DNA of 12,214 bases. Source: Bacteroidota bacterium. GTDB taxonomy: Bacteria; Bacteroidota; Bacteroidia; Bacteroidales; VadinHA17. Below are positions 5,642 to 12,214 of the stretch, piece by piece. Below the pieces are notes generated by a model. That model was not told the DNA's origin, made no database searches, and saw nothing but the letters and a program-made list of their open reading frames with translations. Both the position numbers and the translations under genes were made by a program. The DNA is taken from NCBI GenBank assembly GCA_015222065.1, contig JADFUQ010000484.1, forward strand, positions 1 to 12,214, in the 5' to 3' direction. Positions within the stretch are counted from its first letter, which is position 1. The number at the start of each line of letters is the position of its first letter.

Positions 5642-7996
5642 ATGAAAACAAAAAAAGGTAGTTTTTTAATCTGCATTTTAATTGTTTCCCTTTTACTTTC
5701 TATGAATGTAAAAGGACAAAGTGCCAAAAAACATTATAAAGCCGGGGTAGTTTATATTGAATCAAAGAAATTTGAATTTGCTATTGACGAATTTACCAAG
5801 GCTGTTGAACTTGATCCTGATTTTGCGAAAGCTTATATTGAAAGAGGCAAATTATATGATAAAGCCGGAAACAAAGAGGCTGCTATTGAAGATTTCAGTA
5901 AAGCTGTTATTTTTGAACCCAAAAACAAAGAACTCTTTTACTACCTTGGCAAATGTTATAACGAGGCAGGTAAATACAACAAGGCATTGGTGGCTCTGAA
6001 TAGAGCTACAAATTTTGCAAAAAGAGAACTGCCTCCACGCCAGGAAAAAATAAAAACCCTTCTTGCACTGGAGAAATTCGAGAGGGCCCGGGAAGTTGCC
6101 GATTCTGCCCTGGTAATAAAAGATAATTCCCTTAACAATTACTACATGGGAGTTATATCAGTAAAACTTGAAGAATTAGACAAAGCTGAAAAATTCTTCA
6201 ATAAATCAATCTCACAAAGCAGATATTTTGTTTTGGCTCATCTCGACCTCGCTGATTTATATCGAAACCGCGAACAATTGGATAAGGCTTTGACACATTG
6301 TAATTACGTGCTTAATCTGGACAAAAAAAATATCAGGGCTTATCATATCAGAAGTGACCTGTATGTTAAACAACTTGAATATCCTAACGGGATAAATGAC
6401 ATCTCAAGAATAATTATTTTAGACACCGACAATCCCAAATGGTACGCACTCCGTGGAAGTTATTACCAGCAATTTAACCAACATCTGAATGCTATAAATG
6501 ATTATTCAGTTGCCATTTCACTTGACGAAAAAAACCCTGATTATTATTTTGCCAGGGCCAAATCGTATGAACATGCAATGAATTTTGCATCCGCTGCTAA
6601 AGATTATGAAACTATTACCCAACTATCTGAATATAACGTTGATGCAAAAAAATTACTGGATGCAACTAAAGCAAGATTATTTGAAATAAACAGGGAAAAT
6701 AATAAACCGGAAATTATTATTGTTGATCCTGAGCCAAAAAGTGGAACTATCCTTGAGTTACCCGGTGATAAAGAAACTTTTCTTTTAAAAGGTAAAGTGT
6801 GGGATGAAAGTGATTTGGACTATTTGAAAATTAATGATAAAGAAGTACGTTTTGAGAAAAAAGAGAATCATTATGAATTTGTTACAGATGTTGATATAAG
6901 GGGTTTCGATGAACTTGTTATCACTGCTCTCGATGTATATGATAATAAACAAACCGGAATTTTTCCAATTAAACGCACAGAGGTAGATCCCCCGCGAGTA
7001 AAAATTATTACTCCATTTGCATCAGACAATAATCTTATTTATCTTGAAAGTAATGAGCCAACCTTGTATATTGAAGGGCAAATAACGGATGAAAGTCATA
7101 TTAGATCCATATTTATTGAAGGAGTTACTGCCAGTTACCGCATGAATGTTGAAAACCCTAAATTTTCAGCTAACATAGACATTATGAATAAGAATAAATT
7201 TACTGTTCTAGCTGAGGACATGTTTGGAAACAGAGTTGAGAAAGTGTTTACATTAAACAGGGAAGGGTCTTTACTTTCAGAAAATAATCCGATGGGGAAA
7301 ACCTGGGTTATTTTCATTGAAAATTCAAAGTATGAAGTATTTGCCAGTCTTGAAGGACCGGTAAAAGATATCAGTCTGATGAAATCATCCTTTGCTAAAT
7401 ACCAAATCCATAATATTATCACCAAGCAGAATATGACCAAGGAAAAAATGGAAAAATTCTTTTCCATTGAACTCCGTGACTTACTTCGTAGCAACCATGT
7501 TAATTCTCTTCTCGTCTGGTATGCCGGGCATGGGAAGTTTGTTAACGAAACAGGTTACTGGATACCTGTTGATGCTAAACGTGATGATGAGTTTACGTAT
7601 TATAATATTAATACCCTTAAAGCAGCTATGCAATCTTATTCAAGTTCATTAACACATACACTGGTTGTAACTGATGCTTGTGAATCAGGACCAACATTTT
7701 ACCAGGCTATGCGGTCAACACCAAAAGCGAGGAGCTGCGATGACTGGACTGCCACCAAGTCCAAATCCTCACAGGTTTTTTCATCTGCAGGTTATGAGCT
7801 TGCAGTAGATAACTCTCAATTTACCAGAACTTTCGCTAATTCACTGGCGAATAACCCTAACGCTTGTATTCCAATTGAAAATATTGTTTCCCAGGTAACT
7901 ATTGCTGTAATAAAAAACAACCAGCAACGACCCAAATTTGGAAAAATCGCCGGATTGGAAGATGAAAATGGCACCTTTTTCTTTATACTGAAATAA
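5642..7996 (+). CDS. Secreted TPR protein with C-terminal caspase-like (C14) peptidase domain
   Basis: A 784-aa exported protein. Residues 1-25 are a signal peptide (MKTKKGSF, hydrophobic LICILIVSLLLS, likely cut at KG/QS); no lipobox and no later TM helix, so it probably acts in the periplasm or outside. Residues 28-332 form about nine 34-residue TPR-like repeats (first AKKHYKAGVVYIESKKFEFA). About 356-445 and 450-541 look like two beta-sandwich segments, each after a Pro-rich turn (DPEPKSG; DPPRVKI). About 553-784 is the caspase-like domain: WVIFIENSKY strand, catalytic His630 in YAGHG, catalytic Cys680 in DACESG, and the later FSSAGYELA segment. The dyad is intact, so a cysteine endopeptidase (metacaspase/orthocaspase-like) is expected; the substrate is unknown. 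ATG 5642 was chosen because it starts the signal peptide and lies after the predicted transcription start. Transcribed divergently from prmC. Confidence 0.9.
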   Translation: MKTKKGSFLICILIVSLLLSMNVKGQSAKKHYKAGVVYIESKKFEFAIDEFTKAVELDPDFAKAYIERGKLYDKAGNKEAAIEDFSKAVIFEPKNKELFYYLGKCYNEAGKYNKALVALNRATNFAKRELPPRQEKIKTLLALEKFERAREVADSALVIKDNSLNNYYMGVISVKLEELDKAEKFFNKSISQSRYFVLAHLDLADLYRNREQLDKALTHCNYVLNLDKKNIRAYHIRSDLYVKQLEYPNGINDISRIIILDTDNPKWYALRGSYYQQFNQHLNAINDYSVAISLDEKNPDYYFARAKSYEHAMNFASAAKDYETITQLSEYNVDAKKLLDATKARLFEINRENNKPEIIIVDPEPKSGTILELPGDKETFLLKGKVWDESDLDYLKINDKEVRFEKKENHYEFVTDVDIRGFDELVITALDVYDNKQTGIFPIKRTEVDPPRVKIITPFASDNNLIYLESNEPTLYIEGQITDESHIRSIFIEGVTASYRMNVENPKFSANIDIMNKNKFTVLAEDMFGNRVEKVFTLNREGSLLSENNPMGKTWVIFIENSKYEVFASLEGPVKDISLMKSSFAKYQIHNIITKQNMTKEKMEKFFSIELRDLLRSNHVNSLLVWYAGHGKFVNETGYWIPVDAKRDDEFTYYNINTLKAAMQSYSSSLTHTLVVTDACESGPTFYQAMRSTPKARSCDDWTATKSKSSQVFSSAGYELAVDNSQFTRTFANSLANNPNACIPIENIVSQVTIAVIKNNQQRPKFGKIAGLEDENGTFFFILK

Positions 7997-8010
7997 TAAT
8001 AAATTTAGGG

Positions 8011-8083
8011 TGATTAATTATCTTCGGTGAACTCCACTTCCTGCCTGTCCGGCCGACAGGCGTTCCGGTTCACAAATTAATCA
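8011..8083. repeat. Nested imperfect palindrome after the caspase gene; possible terminator
   Basis: Three nested inverted pairs: TGATTAATT (8011-8019) with AATTAATCA (8075-8083), GTGAAC (8027-8032) with GTTCAC (8068-8073), and the GC-rich GCCTGTC (8043-8049) with GACAGGC (8055-8061) around a CGGCC loop. That is 22 potential base pairs, with uneven internal loops. It begins 14 bp after the stop codon. It could end transcription of the upstream gene, but there is no T-run directly after it. A decayed palindromic repeat element is equally possible. The GC-rich core stands out from the AT-rich surroundings. Confidence 0.6.
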
Positions 8084-8084
8084 G

Positions 8085-8119
8085 AAAGAAAAAAGATAAA
8101 AGGACAAAGACAAAAGTAC
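8085..8119. repeat. Degenerate heptamer array (AAAGNNN)x5
   Basis: AAAG recurs at exactly 8085, 8092, 8099, 8106 and 8113: AAAGAAA, AAAGATA, AAAGGAC, AAAGACA, AAAGTAC. On the other strand this is NNNCTTT, resembling the CTTTTGA and CTTTTTA heptamers elsewhere in the window. Only the first four bases of the unit are conserved. Confidence 0.75.
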
Positions 8120-8130
8120 TAATATCATAA

Positions 8131-8138
8131 TATGTTTG
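8131..8138 (+). promoter_or_regulatory. Possible -7 box upstream of the sensor-phosphatase gene
   Basis: TATGTTTG fits TAnnTTTG, but the expected -33 region (about 8105-8112) has no TTG, and the box lies about 140 bp before the start codon. It is the only exact -7 match in the gap. Confidence 0.25.
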
Positions 8139-8196
8139 ATAGGTTATTAACTTTTCTATAAAAAAAGCAATCTGAATTTCTTATGCAAATAATTCA

Positions 8197-8224
8197 CTTT
8201 TTACTTTTTACTTTTTACTTTTAT
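8197..8224. repeat. Heptamer array (CTTTTTA)x3 plus CTTTTAT
   Basis: Three exact CTTTTTA units and a fourth variant lie 56 bp before the start of the sensor-phosphatase gene. The array is bracketed by TTATGCA (8181-8187) and its complement TGCATAA (8229-8235). The latter overlaps a small hairpin CTGCAT/AAATA/ATGCAG (8228-8244), so two alternative foldings are possible in the leader. Confidence 0.85.
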
Positions 8225-8279
8225 CTTCTGCATAAATAATGCAGGTTATTTTTATTCAAAGTTCATTAATAATAATACA

Positions 8280-11200
8280 ATGGCTCTTTCTATTTCTCTG
8301 CCCGGGAAAATTATTCGTTGCTCAAAGCGAATATTTTTTTTTTCACTTCTGATATTCATTCCATCAATCCTTCAATCTCAATCATACTATTTTGATAATT
8401 ATAGTGTTGAAGACGGATTGAATTCCTCGAAAGTATATTCTTTACTACAGGATCAAAATGATTATATCTGGCTGGGAACAGCAGGGGGAGTTTCTCGTTT
8501 TGATGGGATAAATTTTGAAAATTTTACACCAGAGAATGGACTTGCTCCTAAGGGAGTACGTACTGTTTCTGCTGATTCAAGAGGTAATTTATGGTTAGGA
8601 CATCTTGATGGAGGGATTTCTCGATATAATGGAACAAAGTTTGAAATATTTAACCCGGATTCTATTCAACTCAATTCTGATATTACATCAATCACTGAAA
8701 CTTCAACAGGTCAAATTTGGTTTACAACCGCAGGGAATGGGGCAATTCTTCTGAAGAATCCATTTGATGAAATTGATCAAATCTCAACTGAAGTATTCAG
8801 GGGAAAAGATGGTTTAAGTGATAAAATTTTCAATTCTCTTCTTACGCGTGATGGCACATTTTATTGCTTAACAGATGTCGGTATTAAAAAGTATAATAAA
8901 ACAGATAATAAATTTGATAATTACATTCTCCCGGATTTGACAAAATACTGGATGAAAACCGTAATGTTCGAAGACTCAAACGGAAATTTATGGTTTGGAA
9001 CCTATCATGGCGGGTTATATAAATATCTTACTGATAAGGAAAAAATGGTTATCTATGATAGGAGAGACGGTCTGACTAACAACTGGATTAGCGATATTAC
9101 TGAAGACAGCCAGGGAAATATCTGGGTTGGAACCTGGGGTGGTGGTATTACCCGTTTCTCGGGAGAAAAGATGACAAATTTTACAACTGATAATGGACTG
9201 AATGCAAGTTATATACAATGTATAACGGAAGACAGGGAAGGAAATATTCTTATTGCAAGCCAGTATCAAGGATTATCAATTTTCAAAGGAGAAAGTTTTA
9301 TCACCATTATGCCTGAAGAAGGATTACCTGATAAAAATGTCTGGGCTATTCAACAGGATAAAAAAGGGGCTTTCTGGTTTGGAACCAATAAAGGGATTTG
9401 CGTTTTCGATCCTTTAAAATCCGGTAAAGAAAAAATCCGTATTCTCAACCGGGAAAAGAACATGATAGATAACAAGATCCGGTTTATAAAAGAAGATCTG
9501 GAAAATAACCTGTGGATAGGCTCGAATGGAGGAGGTGTTTTTCAATATCTGATTGACCAAGAAAAATTTATTTTCGATTCCTATCTTAATCAATTGCTAC
9601 CTATCGATCATATAGTAAATGCACTGGAAATTGATAGTAAAAACAGAATATGGATTGGTGCAAATGACAGGCTTGTTGTATGGGATAATGATAAAGGGAA
9701 AGGGAAGACATATACTCAGATTTACGGACTTGCCGGGAACCATATTACGTCATTGCTACTTGATTCAAATGGCAATATGTGGATTGGATCTGAAGCAAAA
9801 AACGGACTTACAAAATATGTGGCTAAAAGGGACACTTTTATTAGAATTAGCCCGGAAAATGAACTTGTACCCAAAACAATGGCCGAAGATTTAAATGGTA
9901 ATATCTGGATAGGAACCACTTCGGGTGTTTATGTCGTTGAAAAAGACAGTATCAATAAACATTACTCAAGAACTGACGGATTACTTTCAAATATCGTTTC
10001 CGTGATTAATGTTGATAATAACAATAACATATATATTGGATCTAATAACGGGTTGAATATATTAAACCAGTCTGAAAACAAAATATATACTTTCACTGAG
10101 AAAAACGGGTATGTGGGTATCGAAACAAAAGACAATGCATCTTTCAGGGATACTGAAAACAATTTATGGTTTGGAACAGCAAACGGTGTAACAAAATATG
10201 ATCCAAATAAAGCCAGGAAAAATATTCCCGAACCATTAACTCATATAAAGTCCTTGAAAGTAAATTATGAATCTAGAGTTATGACCCCCGGAATGAACCT
10301 GAACCACTTAGAAAGATCACTGATATTTGATTATTACAGCATTTGCCTTTCAAACCCCGGGGCAGTACGATACAAAATTATGTTAAAAGGTGCTGAAGAT
10401 GACTGGCAACCTGAAACAAAATCAACGAGTGCAAAATATTCTTTCTTAGCCCCCGGCAAGTATTCATTTAGGCTAATAGCAAAAAACAGCTCCGGCACCT
10501 GGAATTCCGAACCGGTTACTTACGATTTTACCATCAGACCCCCGTTTTATCAATCATGGTGGTTCATCCTCGGATGTATAATTCTCGCTTTAGTTGCTGT
10601 TTTCGTTTTTATTAAAGTCAGGGAACGTAATTTGATAATAGAAAAACAAATTCTTGAAAAGAAAGTAGCTGAACGAACTGCCGAGGTTGTTCAGAAGAGT
10701 GAAGAACTTGAACAAAAAAACAAAGATATTACCGCCAGTATACGTTATGCAAAACGGATTCAAAAAGCTATTCTCCCACCGGAAGATTCTATTTCTGAAG
10801 CTTTTATCCTTTTTATACCAAAAGATATTGTAAGCGGAGATTTTTACTGGCTTCATCTTTCTGATTCGAAGCAGTTCATTGCAGCAGTTGATTGTACAGG
10901 ACATGGTGTTCCCGGAGCGTTTATGTCATTAATCGGACATAATTCCCTTAATAAGGTTGTTAAAGAATATGGCTTTACAGAACCTGCAGCAATTCTTGAC
11001 CAGCTTAACGATGAGGTATCCGGAACACTTATTCAGCAAAGTGAAAGTGATGAGGTTATGGATGGCATGGACCTTTCTCTTATTGTTTATGATTATAAAA
11101 CAAGGGAAATACAATATGCCGGAGCTTATAATGCCCTTTATTTAATAAGGGATGGCGAACTTTCTGAAACAAAAGCTGACCGGTTCTCTATTGGCTTGTC

Positions 11201-11474
11201 ATCTATTAAAGTAGGCCAAAAATTCACGAACCACACCATAAAGGTTAAGAAAGGAGATGTATTTTATCTTTTTTCAGATGGTTATGCTGACCAGTTCGGA
11301 GGAATTCACGGGAAAAAATTTAAATCAAGAACTGTTAAAGAACTCCTTCTTTCTATTCAACATATGAGCATGAATGAACAAAAAGAACATCTGGATAAAA
11401 CTATAGAAGAATGGAGAGGAGAGTTGTCACAGATAGATGACATTTTATTTATCGGTATGCGGATAACAACTTGA
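8280..11474 (+). CDS. Transmembrane two-propeller sensor with cytoplasmic SpoIIE/PP2C phosphatase
   Basis: A 1064-aa one-pass sensor. Residues 1-34: N-terminal signal (hydrophobic RIFFFSLLIFIPSIL). About 35-640: fourteen Reg_prop-type blades with W(I/L/F)G-like cores (YIWLGTAGG at 62, NLWFGTYHGG at 237, NIWVGTWGGG at 280, NLWIGSNGGG at 410, NLWFGTANG at 628; the third, fourth and sixth are degenerate), enough for two seven-bladed propellers. About 685-755: Y_Y_Y domain. 760-780: TM helix. 781-820: coiled coil. 821-1064: SpoIIE/RsbU-like PP2C phosphatase starting ASIRYAKRIQKAILPP, with metal-binding acidic residues Asp854 (SGDF), Asp871 (VDCTGHG), Asp928/931 (DGMD), Asp1000 (FSDGYAD) and Asp1053/1054. 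It should sense a periplasmic ligand and dephosphorylate a cytoplasmic Ser/Thr-phosphoprotein, typically a STAS anti-sigma antagonist; none is encoded here. No H-box, HATPase or response-regulator domain is present, unlike hybrid two-component Reg_prop sensors. Confidence 0.93.
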   Translation: MALSISLPGKIIRCSKRIFFFSLLIFIPSILQSQSYYFDNYSVEDGLNSSKVYSLLQDQNDYIWLGTAGGVSRFDGINFENFTPENGLAPKGVRTVSADSRGNLWLGHLDGGISRYNGTKFEIFNPDSIQLNSDITSITETSTGQIWFTTAGNGAILLKNPFDEIDQISTEVFRGKDGLSDKIFNSLLTRDGTFYCLTDVGIKKYNKTDNKFDNYILPDLTKYWMKTVMFEDSNGNLWFGTYHGGLYKYLTDKEKMVIYDRRDGLTNNWISDITEDSQGNIWVGTWGGGITRFSGEKMTNFTTDNGLNASYIQCITEDREGNILIASQYQGLSIFKGESFITIMPEEGLPDKNVWAIQQDKKGAFWFGTNKGICVFDPLKSGKEKIRILNREKNMIDNKIRFIKEDLENNLWIGSNGGGVFQYLIDQEKFIFDSYLNQLLPIDHIVNALEIDSKNRIWIGANDRLVVWDNDKGKGKTYTQIYGLAGNHITSLLLDSNGNMWIGSEAKNGLTKYVAKRDTFIRISPENELVPKTMAEDLNGNIWIGTTSGVYVVEKDSINKHYSRTDGLLSNIVSVINVDNNNNIYIGSNNGLNILNQSENKIYTFTEKNGYVGIETKDNASFRDTENNLWFGTANGVTKYDPNKARKNIPEPLTHIKSLKVNYESRVMTPGMNLNHLERSLIFDYYSICLSNPGAVRYKIMLKGAEDDWQPETKSTSAKYSFLAPGKYSFRLIAKNSSGTWNSEPVTYDFTIRPPFYQSWWFILGCIILALVAVFVFIKVRERNLIIEKQILEKKVAERTAEVVQKSEELEQKNKDITASIRYAKRIQKAILPPEDSISEAFILFIPKDIVSGDFYWLHLSDSKQFIAAVDCTGHGVPGAFMSLIGHNSLNKVVKEYGFTEPAAILDQLNDEVSGTLIQQSESDEVMDGMDLSLIVYDYKTREIQYAGAYNALYLIRDGELSETKADRFSIGLSSIKVGQKFTNHTIKVKKGDVFYLFSDGYADQFGGIHGKKFKSRTVKELLLSIQHMSMNEQKEHLDKTIEEWRGELSQIDDILFIGMRITT

Positions 11475-11520
11475 TATTTCAATTCTCTGTCTCACTATCA
11501 CATAGTTATCTCTTTGCTCT

Positions 11521-12111
11521 TCATTTCACAGCAGCAAAGGTTCTTGCTTTAACACTCCATGGCGGCGATTTTTTTATTGCACTCATAATTTCAGATGGTT
11601 TTTCAATTACGCTCCACATGTTTCGGTGTGCTTCGCGTAGAAAACTTTCATTAATCATTTTTTCCAGGAATGTCAATAACGGATCATAATAACCTTTAGT
11701 GTTAAGGATAATTATTGGTCCGGTATAAAGCCCTAATTGTTTCCATGTAATTGCTTCCATAAGTTCTTCTACTGTTCCACAACCTCCTGGAAAAGCGATA
11801 AGAGCTTCACTTTTATTAAGTATTGTCTCCTTCCGCTCATGCATTGAATTAACAACGATCATTTTCTTAATGTTCTTGTGGTGCCAGTTTTCTTCTTTCA
11901 TGAATCTGGGAATAACACCAATGATCTTTCCATTATCCCTGTTTACCCGTGTTGCAATCTGGCCCATCAGTCCATATTTCCCTCCTCCAAAATATATAGT
12001 TATATCATTCCGGACAAGGATAACGGTTAATTCATCGGCAGCTTTAAAATACTCCTGATCAATTCTTGGACTTGAAGCGCAAAAAATTCCTGCTGTTGTT
12101 ATTTCAGACAT
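11521..12111 (-). CDS. LOG family protein (TIGR00730; nucleoside 5'-monophosphate phosphoribohydrolase)
   Basis: A 196-aa cytoplasmic Rossmann-like protein. The family hydrolyses the N-glycosidic bond of nucleoside 5'-monophosphates (cytokinin riboside monophosphates in plants; several bacterial members act on AMP), releasing base and ribose 5-phosphate. Diagnostic motifs are FCASS (10-14), FGGGKYGLMGQIA (41-53), the Met-His-Glu-Arg-Lys segment near 90-94, and the signature PGGCGTVEE (108-116). The length matches simple LOG proteins, so it is not the longer PpnN type. It was formerly often annotated as lysine decarboxylase, which the PGGxGTxxE motif argues against. It converges with the sensor-phosphatase gene; the two stops are 46 bp apart. 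The substrate in this organism cannot be told from sequence. Confidence 0.93.
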   Translation of the reverse strand: MSEITTAGIFCASSPRIDQEYFKAADELTVILVRNDITIYFGGGKYGLMGQIATRVNRDNGKIIGVIPRFMKEENWHHKNIKKMIVVNSMHERKETILNKSEALIAFPGGCGTVEELMEAITWKQLGLYTGPIIILNTKGYYDPLLTFLEKMINESFLREAHRNMWSVIEKPSEIMSAIKKSPPWSVKARTFAAVK

Positions 12112-12193
12112 GATAAGAAAAATAAAAAGTATTTCGAAAAGGGAACTAATTAGTATCTATCTATAAAGTCGAATAAATTTTGAATTAAAGCAC

Positions 12194-12214
12194 CAAATAA
12201 CAAATAACAAATAA
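12194..12214. repeat. Heptamer array (CAAATAA)x3 running off the window
   Basis: Three exact CAAATAA units end at the last base of the window and may continue beyond it. They lie about 80 bp upstream of the LOG-family gene start. The 12112-12193 stretch between them holds nothing else that I can recognise. Confidence 0.85.

Noticed and set aside
10590..10904. 104-codon open frame on the minus strand inside the sensor-phosphatase gene
   Set aside because: It lies opposite the TM, coiled-coil and phosphatase coding sequence, has no recognisable protein features, and is an antisense shadow.
5642..11474. Anti-phage defence island built on the caspase and sensor genes
   Set aside because: Both proteins carry export signals, the caspase has no cytoplasmic effector partner, and there are no nuclease, cyclase, NTPase or mobile genes nearby. 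Nothing in the sequence supports a defence role.
8280..11474. Hybrid two-component histidine kinase annotation for the sensor
   Set aside because: Despite the Reg_prop and Y_Y_Y input domains, the cytoplasmic part has PP2C metal-binding motifs and no H-box, HATPase, receiver or AraC domain.
11512..11539. CTTTGCT/AGCAAAG inverted repeat as a shared terminator between the convergent genes
   Set aside because: The stem is only 7 AT-rich bp with a 14-nt loop, it overlaps the end of the LOG-family gene, and there is no T-run on either side.

Overview
The window looks like a piece of an uncultured Bacteroidota (Bacteroidales-like) chromosome. The DNA is AT-rich. Most start codons sit in A/T-rich leaders without a Shine-Dalgarno (fumC is the exception). 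One clear TTG / TAnnTTTG promoter of the Bacteroidota type is present. The protein architectures (Reg_prop/Y_Y_Y sensor, OMP beta-barrel, secreted TPR-caspase) are also typical of that phylum. This assignment is inferred from architecture and signals, not from a database match.

Left part (1-4926, all on the minus strand; transcription order is right to left): prmC (release-factor glutamine methyltransferase), recX 4 bp downstream, then prfB (release factor 2), then fumC (class II fumarase), then a small outer-membrane beta-barrel protein 35 bp after fumC. prfB is split by a canonical +1 programmed frameshift: a 21-codon leader ends at an in-frame UGA, and the main frame resumes at GAC. The joined protein is 363 aa with SPF and GGQ motifs. 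prmC and prfB together encode the enzyme and one of its expected substrates.

Middle (4927-5605): a gene-free stretch of about 680 bp. From about 5041 to 5468 it is a mosaic of short tandem arrays with different unit sequences but mostly the same 7-bp period, ending in an 8-bp-period array. An 85-bp double-hairpin palindrome lies inside one of the heptamer arrays. A strong Bacteroidota promoter follows at 5564-5594.

Right part (5642-11474, plus strand): a secreted protein with nine TPR-like repeats, two beta-sandwich-like segments and a C-terminal caspase-like (C14) domain with an intact His/Cys dyad. It is followed by a 1064-aa transmembrane sensor with 14 propeller repeats, a Y_Y_Y domain, one TM helix, a coiled coil and a cytoplasmic SpoIIE/PP2C phosphatase instead of the histidine kinase usual for this sensor type. 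The 283-bp gap between them carries a nested palindrome and two more heptamer arrays. A LOG-family (TIGR00730) nucleotide hydrolase converges from the right on the minus strand, and its upstream region ends in yet another heptamer array at the window edge.

The least-explained signals are the period-7 intergenic arrays with changing unit sequence, the palindrome embedded in one of them, and the neighbouring secreted TPR-caspase and sensor-phosphatase genes. No tRNA, rRNA, CRISPR array, IS element or transposase was seen.
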